From: Conexibacter arvalis | Lineage (GTDB): Bacteria > Actinomycetota > Thermoleophilia > Solirubrobacterales > Solirubrobacteraceae | Assembly (NCBI RefSeq): GCF_014199525.1 | Contig: NZ_JACHNU010000001.1 | Location: 970,182 to 1,034,181 of the forward strand | Length of the DNA stretch: 64,000 nt | Reading direction: 5' to 3' | Shown here: one piece after another, positions 58,725 to 64,000 of the stretch | How positions within the stretch are numbered: the stretch's first letter is position 1 | Layout of the letters: each line of letters starts with the position of its first letter | Position numbers and translations under genes: made by a program | The notes under the pieces: generated by a model | Told to the model about the DNA's origin: nothing | Database searches by the model: none | Seen by the model: the letters and a program-made list of their open reading frames with translations, nothing else

Positions 58725-59578
58725 CGATGCGCCGATGCGTGCAGGCGCTCGTGGTCGCGATCCTGCTCTTCCTCGTCACGCCGGTGCTCGTCGTCATCCC
58801 GATGGCCTTCAGCTCCAGCGCCTTCCTGGAGTTCCCGCCGCCGGGCTGGACGACCGAGTGGTTCGCCGAGTTCTTCCGCGACCCCGACTGGATCGACGCC
58901 CTGACGCTGAGCCTGCGCGTCGCGGGCGGGGCGATGGTCCTCTCGCTCACCGTGGGGACCGCCGCCGCCTACGCGCTGGTCCGCCGCGGCGTCCGCTTCC
59001 GCGGCGCGACGCAGGGCTTCCTGACGCTGCCGATCGTGATGCCGACGATCGTCTACGCCGTCGGCGCCTACCTCGTCGCACTGAAGCTCGGGCTGGTCGG
59101 CTCCGAGCTGCTGCTGATGTGCGCCCACGCCGTCCTGGCGCTGCCGTTCGTCCTGCTCAACGTAACCGCGAGCCTCCAGACGATCGACCAGCGGCTGGAG
59201 CTGGTCGCGCAGAGCATGGGCGCGCGGCCGTGGACGGCCTTCCGCAGCGTCACGCTGCCGTTGATCGCGCCGGCGCTGATCGCCAGCGCGCTGATCGCCG
59301 TCGTGATCTCGCTCGACGAGACGGTCGTGGCGCTGTTCCTCACCGAGGACACGAGACCGACCCTGCCGGTGAAGGTCTACAACAGCATCCGGTACGACCT
59401 CAACGCGGTGGTGCCGGCGGCCGCGGCGGTCGTCCTCGCCGGGACGGTCGCGATCGCGGCGGCGCTCGGGCTCGTGCGGTGGGTCATCGCCCGCGCGACC
59501 GGGATGCGCGCCGGCGCGCCCGCCGGCGACGGCGTCGAGATCGGCGCCGGCGAGCCCGAGACGGGAGGAGCACGATGA
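58721..59578 (+). CDS. Polyamine-type ABC transporter permease (PotC-like)
   Basis: A 285-residue membrane protein: ALVVAILLFLVTPVLVVIPMAFSSSAFLEFPPPGWTTEWFAEFF is the PotC-type N-terminus; EAA loop at LVAQSMGARPWTAFRSVTLPLIAPA. GTG 58721 overlaps the upstream stop and follows GGGAGGGG; ATG 58727 is an alternative. Its stop overlaps the ATPase ATG. Confidence 0.9.
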   Translation: MTMRRCVQALVVAILLFLVTPVLVVIPMAFSSSAFLEFPPPGWTTEWFAEFFRDPDWIDALTLSLRVAGGAMVLSLTVGTAAAYALVRRGVRFRGATQGFLTLPIVMPTIVYAVGAYLVALKLGLVGSELLLMCAHAVLALPFVLLNVTASLQTIDQRLELVAQSMGARPWTAFRSVTLPLIAPALIASALIAVVISLDETVVALFLTEDTRPTLPVKVYNSIRYDLNAVVPAAAAVVLAGTVAIAAALGLVRWVIARATGMRAGAPAGDGVEIGAGEPETGGAR

Positions 59579-60735
59579 GCCTGCAGAGCAGCGCAGTGAG
59601 GAGTGAAGCGATGCGACAGCCGGCGACGGCGGACGCGAACCGTGGGGCGATCGGCCTGGAGCAGGTCGCCAAGTCGTTCAAGGGCGCCGTCGCGGTCGAT
59701 GTCGTCGACATCGACATCCGCCCGGGGGAGTTCGTCACCCTGCTGGGCGAGAGCGGCTGCGGCAAGACGACGACGCTGCTGCTGATCGCGGGCTTCCACG
59801 CGCCGACCTCCGGCCGCGTGACGCTCGACGGCCGCGACGTCACGAGACTGCCGCCGTACGAGCGCAACCTCGGGATGGTCTTCCAGAACTACGCGCTGTT
59901 CCCGCACATGACCGTGGAGGAGAACATCGCCTACCCGCTCAAGCGGCGCAAGCTCGGCCGCGGCGAGATCGCCGCGAAGGTCGCGCGCTCGCTGGAGCTG
60001 GTCGGCCTGGCCGGCTACGGGAAGCGGCACCCGCGCGAGCTCTCCGGCGGGCAGCAGCAGCGCGTCGCCGTCGCGCGGGCGACCGTCTTCGACCCGCCGG
60101 CGCTGCTGATGGACGAGCCGTTGAGCGCGCTCGACCGCAAGCTGCGGCAGTCGCTGCAGGACGAGATCCGTCAGATCCACCGGCAACTCGGCACGACGGT
60201 CGTCTACGTCACCCACGACCAGGACGAGGCGCTGGCGATGAGCGACCGGATCGCGTTGATGCGCGGCGGGCGGATCGAGCAGATCGGCAGCCCGACCGAC
60301 GTCTACCGCCGGCCGCGGACGCTGTTCGCCGCCGCCTTCCTCGGCGACGCCAACCTGCTGCGGGGGAGGGTCGTCTCCAGCGCCGGGGGCACGGCGGTCG
60401 TCGAGCTGCGCTCCGGGACGAGGGTCGGTGCGCTCGCCGATCCCGAGATCGCCGCCGGGAGGGAGGTGACGGTCGTCGTGCGGCCGGAGCACCTGCGCCC
60501 GGCCGACGCCTCGGCGCCCGGCGGCGCGGCGGTCCGCGCGACCGTCGAGGACGTGACGTACCTCGGCCGCAGCATCTGCTGCACCGGCTCCTTCGAGAGC
60601 GGCGACCGCTGCATCGTGCCGATCGAGACCTCGGGCGCGACGGAGTTCCCGCGCGTCGGCGACACGCTCCACCTCAGTTGGGAGGCGTCGCTCGCGACCC
60701 TCGTCGCCGACGTCGACGACCACGACGGAAGGTGA
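59575..60735 (+). CDS. Polyamine-type ABC transporter ATP-binding protein (PotA-like)
   Basis: A 386-residue ATPase: Walker A GESGCGKTTT, signature LSGGQQQR, Walker B LLMDEPLSALD, switch His in VYVTHDQDEAL; a C-terminal TOBE regulatory domain (VVRPEHLRP, VEDVTYLGRS). It completes the four-gene importer. ATGA overlap with the preceding permease. Confidence 0.92.
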   Translation: MSLQSSAVRSEAMRQPATADANRGAIGLEQVAKSFKGAVAVDVVDIDIRPGEFVTLLGESGCGKTTTLLLIAGFHAPTSGRVTLDGRDVTRLPPYERNLGMVFQNYALFPHMTVEENIAYPLKRRKLGRGEIAAKVARSLELVGLAGYGKRHPRELSGGQQQRVAVARATVFDPPALLMDEPLSALDRKLRQSLQDEIRQIHRQLGTTVVYVTHDQDEALAMSDRIALMRGGRIEQIGSPTDVYRRPRTLFAAAFLGDANLLRGRVVSSAGGTAVVELRSGTRVGALADPEIAAGREVTVVVRPEHLRPADASAPGGAAVRATVEDVTYLGRSICCTGSFESGDRCIVPIETSGATEFPRVGDTLHLSWEASLATLVADVDDHDGR

Positions 60736-60746
60736 AGGAAGTGAGT

Positions 60747-61493
60747 GTGGACCCAGCACGCCTCGACGGGCGCACGGCGATCGTCTGCGGCGCGTCGACC
60801 GGCATCGGCCTCGGCATCGCCGAGGCGCTGCGCGAAGCCGGCGCCGACATCGTGATGTTCGCGCTCGACGGCGAGGAGCTGAGACGCGAGGCCGACCGCC
60901 TCGGCAGCCCGGCGCTGGCCGGCGACTTCACCGACGAGCGCGACCTGAGGGCGCTGGTGGAGCTGACGCTGAGCGCCTACGGGAGGATCGACGTCGTCGT
61001 CCACAACGGCGCCGGCGCGCCCGACGCCTCGGCGACCGCCACCACCGAGGAGCTGCTGCGGCTCGGCTTCGAGCGGATGCTCGTCCCGACGGTCAAGCTG
61101 ACCCAGCTGGCGCTGCCTCACCTGAAGCGCAGCGACGCCGGCCGCGTGATCGCGATCACCTCGACCTCGGTGCGCGAGCCGATCCCCGGGATGGCGACCT
61201 CGAATGCCTTCCGGCCCGCGACGGCCGGCTGGCTGAAGATGCTCAGCAGCGAGGTCGGCGAGTTCGGCATCACCGTCAACTCGGTCGGTCCCGGTCGCAT
61301 CGCGACGCGCACGCTGCTGTCGTTCTACGAGGGGCGCTCGCGCGACCAGGACCTGGCCGAGATCCCGCTGCGCCGGTTCGGGACCGCGCGCGAGGTCGGC
61401 GAGGTGGTCCGCTTCCTCGCCTCCGACGCGGGCGCCTACGTCAACGGCGCCCACATCCCGGTCGACGGCGGCTTGAGCCGCGAGCTCTGTTAG
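60747..61493 (+). CDS. SDR-family oxidoreductase with SNAxR in place of YxxxK
   Basis: A 248-residue Rossmann enzyme. IVCGASTGIGLGIAEAL and VVHNGAGAPD are the cofactor motifs. At the catalytic position the sequence is PIPGMATSNAFRPATAGWLK, so the usual Tyr-x3-Lys is replaced by SNAxR. SDR members with PIPGLxLSNAxR are known as a separate subgroup of uncharacterised reductases, so this is probably not a damaged gene. GTG 60747 fits the AAGGAAG ribosome site (GTG 60741 is the alternative). It opens the second half of the island, after the importer. Confidence 0.82.
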   Translation: MDPARLDGRTAIVCGASTGIGLGIAEALREAGADIVMFALDGEELRREADRLGSPALAGDFTDERDLRALVELTLSAYGRIDVVVHNGAGAPDASATATTEELLRLGFERMLVPTVKLTQLALPHLKRSDAGRVIAITSTSVREPIPGMATSNAFRPATAGWLKMLSSEVGEFGITVNSVGPGRIATRTLLSFYEGRSRDQDLAEIPLRRFGTAREVGEVVRFLASDAGAYVNGAHIPVDGGLSRELC

Positions 61494-61503
61494 GAGGATT
61501 TTC

Positions 61504-62184
61504 ATGGCAAAGAAGCTGGTTCGCCTCTACCCGCAGGACATCGAGCGGATGGAGTGGGTCGCGGCCGCCGACGGAGGCCGCGAGCGCGTCGTCGCGAGCG
61601 ACGGCGACGGCTCGGTGACGCGGTTCCACCGCCTGGACGCGGGCGAGCGCCGGGCGGCGCGGCCCGAGGAGCGCTGGCACGAGGTCTTCGTGCTGGAGGG
61701 ATCGTTCGAGGAGGACGGCGTCCGCTACGAGGCGGGGAGCTACCTCTGCCTCCCGCCGGGCGCGCGGCGCGGGGAGGTCACCTCCGCGGAGGGGGTGCTG
61801 AGCATCGAGGCGCTCGACCACCACGATCGTCTCGACAAGCCGGAGCGGCGGCTGACCGCCGCCGAGGTCGAGGCGCTGCCCTGGCAGGCGGCCGAGAGCG
61901 GCCAGCCCGGCTTCCGCGAGAAGTTCCTGGCGCGCGACGAACGCGGCTCGCTCACCCGCCTGCTCGACGTCGGGCTCGACGGCAACACGGTCGAGCTCGA
62001 CGACCACGACCACGACGAGGAGGTCCTGATCGTGCGCGGCGCGTGCCGCAACGGCGAGGAGCTGCACCCGGCCGGGACCTACACCTTCAACCCCCCGCAC
62101 GCCGTCCACGGCCCGTTCGACATCTACGAGCCGCTGCTCTGCTACGAGATCAAGAACGTCCCCCGCAGCGAGGACCTGCGATGA
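61504..62184 (+). CDS. Bicupin protein (second copy)
   Basis: A 226-residue protein paralogous to the 47026 product. First repeat: ERWHEVFVLEGSFEEDGVRYEAGSYLCLPPG; second repeat: DDHDHDEEVLIVRGACRNGEELHPAGTYTFNPPHAVHGPF, ending in YEIKN. It carries more histidines (RWHEV, DDHDHD, PPHAVHG) than its paralog, so it is the likelier metalloenzyme of the two. AGGAGG precedes ATG 61504. It overlaps the first DUF1989 gene by ATGA. Confidence 0.8.
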   Translation: MAKKLVRLYPQDIERMEWVAAADGGRERVVASDGDGSVTRFHRLDAGERRAARPEERWHEVFVLEGSFEEDGVRYEAGSYLCLPPGARRGEVTSAEGVLSIEALDHHDRLDKPERRLTAAEVEALPWQAAESGQPGFREKFLARDERGSLTRLLDVGLDGNTVELDDHDHDEEVLIVRGACRNGEELHPAGTYTFNPPHAVHGPFDIYEPLLCYEIKNVPRSEDLR

Positions 62185-62825
62185 GGCAGGACGTGCTGCT
62201 CGAACCGCGGTCGTACACCGCGTCGGAGGTCGAGGTCGGGGAGTCGCTGCGCATCACCGTCGTCGACGGTCAGCAGGTGCCCGACATCGTCCTGTGGGCG
62301 CGGGAGGACGCCGGCGAGCGGCTGTCGCCCACCGCGTCGCAGCTGCTCAACGGCAGCCACCTGATGGTGCCGGGATGCGTCCTCTACTCCCACCGCGCGT
62401 CCGGGCTGGCCCGGGTCGACGCATGCACCGCGGGCGCCGGGGTGATCGTCGGCGGCTCCTGCAGCGCGCCCCTCAACTACGCCCGCTTCGGCATCCCCGA
62501 CACGCCGAACTGCCGCAGCAACCTGCTTGCCGCCGGCGCGCCGTACGGCGTCGAGGAGGCCGACGTGCAGCACATCTACTGCCCCTTCATGACGATCCGT
62601 CGCGACGACGACGGGAGCTACGTGATCGACCTTCCCGAGGCGGAGCCGGGGGACTACGTCGAGCTGGCGGCGCTGGTCGACCTCGTGGTCCTGACCTCCA
62701 ACTGCCCGCAGGAGCGCACTCCGACCAACGCATTCAACCCGTCGCGCCTGCACCTCTGGGTCGGTCCCTCCGACGCGTCCCGGCCGACGCTCGACGCGAT
62801 CGTCGCGGAGGCCGCCCATGCCTGA
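62181..62825 (+). CDS. DUF1989 (urea carboxylase-associated) protein, first subunit
   Basis: A 214-residue protein of the UAAP/DUF1989 family. GQQVPDIVLWARED, LNGSHLMVPGCVLYSH, GVIVGGSCSAPLNYARFG, YCPFMTI and LTSNCPQERTPTNAFNPSRLHLW match the family; NCPQE holds its conserved cysteine. DUF1989 pairs are known as carboxyguanidine deiminase (CgdA/CgdB), which works after guanidine carboxylase. No carboxylase gene is present here, so the substrate may be another carbamoyl/amidino compound. It overlaps both neighbours. Confidence 0.82.
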   Translation: MRQDVLLEPRSYTASEVEVGESLRITVVDGQQVPDIVLWAREDAGERLSPTASQLLNGSHLMVPGCVLYSHRASGLARVDACTAGAGVIVGGSCSAPLNYARFGIPDTPNCRSNLLAAGAPYGVEEADVQHIYCPFMTIRRDDDGSYVIDLPEAEPGDYVELAALVDLVVLTSNCPQERTPTNAFNPSRLHLWVGPSDASRPTLDAIVAEAAHA

Positions 62826-63408
62826 CGTCACGCTGACAGCCGGCAGCGCGGCCGCGATCTCGCTGTCGCCGGGCGACGCCCTCAGCGTCCGCGCGATCGT
62901 CGCCGGTCAGGTCGCCGAGCTGGTTGCCCACAGCGCCGCCGATCCGCGCGAGCGGCTCTCGACGCTGCTGACCGGGCTGGCCGAGGAGGCCCACACGCTG
63001 CGCGAGGGGATGACCCTCTGGAGCCAGGAGTACCGCCCGCTGCTCCGCGTCGAGGAGCTGACCAACGACGAGCACGACCTCGCCCTGGAGGCGTGCACGC
63101 CGTGGCTCGGCCGCGCGCTCGGAGCGGAGCTGGTCGGCGACTGCTGCTGGACGAGCTTCCGCGCGTGGCTGGAGGGCGAGGGGCTGCCGGAGAAGTGGGT
63201 GCCGTATCCGGTCGGGATCTTCAAGCGCGCCGACGAGCGCGACGGGCGCTACGGCCTGCGCCCGGGCTCCAGCAGACCGGGCGACCTCGTCCGCTTCAGC
63301 GCCGCGAGCGCCTGCACGGTGCTCGTCTCCGCCTGCCCCCTGACCCGGGGCGCCGCCGATCCGGCCGCGCCCGTCATCGAGGTGACATGGAATGAACAGA
63401 ACAGTTGA
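62818..63408 (+). CDS. DUF1989 (urea carboxylase-associated) protein, second subunit
   Basis: A 196-residue paralog of the preceding protein. MTLWSQEYRPLLRVEEL, ACTPWLGRALGAELVGDCCWTSFRAWL, WVPYPVGIFKR and VLVSACPLTRG parallel its family; SACPL is the conserved cysteine region. A two-gene pair with heterodimer-type divergence fits CgdA/CgdB or UAAP1/UAAP2. ATG 62818 overlaps the upstream stop by 8 nt, and its end overlaps the following small gene by 17 nt. Confidence 0.78.
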   Translation: MPDVTLTAGSAAAISLSPGDALSVRAIVAGQVAELVAHSAADPRERLSTLLTGLAEEAHTLREGMTLWSQEYRPLLRVEELTNDEHDLALEACTPWLGRALGAELVGDCCWTSFRAWLEGEGLPEKWVPYPVGIFKRADERDGRYGLRPGSSRPGDLVRFSAASACTVLVSACPLTRGAADPAAPVIEVTWNEQNS

Positions 63409-63592
63409 AGCGCGCGACCTCGAGCTCGACGAGGTGCGTGTGATCGTGCTCCCTCCGCCGCAGACGGCCGCGGTCAACCGCCTGTTGCGCGAGGAGCGGG
63501 GCTGGCGGCTGCTCGAGGTCAAGGTGGCCGAGGGCGCCGGCGGCGCGGTGCAGGTCGTCTACGTGCTCGGGCACGAGAGAGAAGGAGCGTGA
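63392..63592 (+). CDS. Small protein of unknown function (66 residues)
   Basis: Starts inside the end of the second DUF1989 gene (17-nt overlap) and ends 6 nt before the SDR start. The sequence shows an amphipathic middle (TAAVNRLLREERGWRLLEVKVAE) and a beta-rich ending (VQVVYVLGHERE), reminiscent of a small alpha/beta domain. No signal, cysteines or known motif. Tight packing suggests a real small subunit or accessory factor. I do not recognise it. Confidence 0.55.
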   Translation: MNRTVEARDLELDEVRVIVLPPPQTAAVNRLLREERGWRLLEVKVAEGAGGAVQVVYVLGHEREGA

Positions 63593-63598
63593 TCGGTC

Positions 63599-64000
63599 GT
63601 GGATCTCGGTCTCGAGGGGCGCGTCGCCCTGATCGGCGGCGGCAGCGAGGGCCTCGGCTTCGGCGTCGCGGAGGTGCTGGCGCACGAAGGCGTCAGGCTG
63701 GCGATCTACGGGCTCGACGACGCCCGTCTGCGGGAGGCGCAGGCGGAGCTGAGCGCGATCGCCGTCGAAGAGGTCCTGGCGCTCCCGTGCGACGTGCGGG
63801 TCGCCGCGGACTGCGAGCGCGTCGTGCGCGAGACGGTCGCCCGGTTCGGGCAGCTCGACTTCCTGCTGACGAACATGAAGGGCTCCTACGGGACTCCCTT
63901 CCCCGACGACGACGCGATCTGGGCCGACGCCTGGGAGATGTGGGCGATGGGGCCCGTGCGGCTGATGCGCAGCGCGGTGCCCGAGATGCGCCGCAACGGC
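63599..64000 (+). CDS. SDR-family oxidoreductase, N-terminal part
   Basis: The first 134 codons of a short-chain dehydrogenase running off the window. VALIGGGSEGLGFGVAEVLAHEGVRLAIYG is the nucleotide-binding turn (acidic ending favours NAD), and LDFLLTNMKGSYG stands where NNAG usually is. It resembles the SDR at 60747 in lacking the classical NNAG spelling; the active-site region lies outside. GTG 63599 follows AAGGAG. Confidence 0.85.
   Translation, partial: MDLGLEGRVALIGGGSEGLGFGVAEVLAHEGVRLAIYGLDDARLREAQAELSAIAVEEVLALPCDVRVAADCERVVRETVARFGQLDFLLTNMKGSYGTPFPDDDAIWADAWEMWAMGPVRLMRSAVPEMRRNG

Noticed and set aside
1-64000. tRNA, rRNA, riboswitch or insertion sequence
   Set aside because: No cloverleaf-type sequences, rRNA segments, recognisable riboswitch cores or transposase frames were seen on reading both strands; a covariance-model scan was not possible.

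Overview
The window is 64 kb of very GC-rich bacterial chromosome. Codon third positions are almost all G or C. The gene content suggests a free-living actinobacterium, plausibly of the Thermoleophilia/Solirubrobacterales type: many TetR, IclR and LysR regulators, F420-linked enzymes, several ABC importers and catabolic dehydrogenases. This placement is inference; no rRNA, tRNA or other phylogenetic marker is present. No transposase, phage gene, CRISPR array or replication origin was seen.

Layout. 1-2.9 kb: end of a polar amino-acid ABC importer operon. 2.9-3.8 kb: an AbiEi-type winged-helix/DUF559 nuclease-like gene with a long inverted repeat over its start codon. 3.9-6.6 kb: a fused two-[2Fe-2S] FAD oxidoreductase divergent from an IclR regulator. 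6.6-14.0 kb: a tightly coupled minus-strand operon with an omega-aminotransferase, an ATP-NAD-kinase-like protein, both halves of glycine dehydrogenase P-protein, a lambda-crystallin-type hydroxyacid dehydrogenase and an IclR regulator. It is divergent from a semialdehyde dehydrogenase (14.2-15.6 kb). 15.8-19.2 kb: pyruvate carboxylase. 19.3-30.5 kb: a GAF-PAS-GAF protein, four TetR regulators, glutamate decarboxylase, ilvD, a berberine-bridge-like FAD oxidase, an ABM-domain protein and a repeat-rich coiled-coil protein. 30.7-33.6 kb: 3-oxoacid CoA-transferase (scoA, scoB) with a divergent LysR and a phosphatase-like gene. 33.7-34.5 kb: a small secreted protein and a 600-bp region without a clear intact gene. 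34.6-42.0 kb: LysR, a peptide/nickel-type ABC importer and a nitrilase. 42.2-45.9 kb: a secreted beta-lactamase-fold hydrolase and a frameshifted lipoprotein. 46.0-64.0 kb: a large catabolic island.

The island (46-64 kb) is the best candidate for an undescribed system. It holds an F420:NADP reductase, two paralogous bicupins, an isochorismatase-type amidohydrolase, an aldehyde dehydrogenase, an XRE-cupin regulator, a DMT exporter, a DapA-type aldolase/lyase, a DUF6282 hydrolase, two Ord-like dehydrogenases, an LLM flavin/F420 oxidoreductase, a polyamine-type ABC importer, two SDRs, a DUF1989 pair and a 66-residue unknown protein. Several promoters carry palindromes built from CTTCAA or CTTCAG hexamers. 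Taken together this suggests import and stepwise breakdown of a nitrogen-rich, probably amidine/guanidine- or carbamoyl-containing compound. The substrate cannot be read from the sequence.

Regulatory themes seen directly: long runs of 4-bp ATGA/GTGA/TTGA overlaps; -10-like hexamers 6-9 nt before start codons (probable leaderless mRNAs); a CGGAA-N6-TTCCG operator in two copies at ilvD/tetR and one at pyruvate carboxylase; and a TGCGAA/TTCGCA palindrome at two divergent promoters. Two reading-frame breaks (near 5735 and 44880) lie in or beside short C/G runs and may be real or sequence errors.
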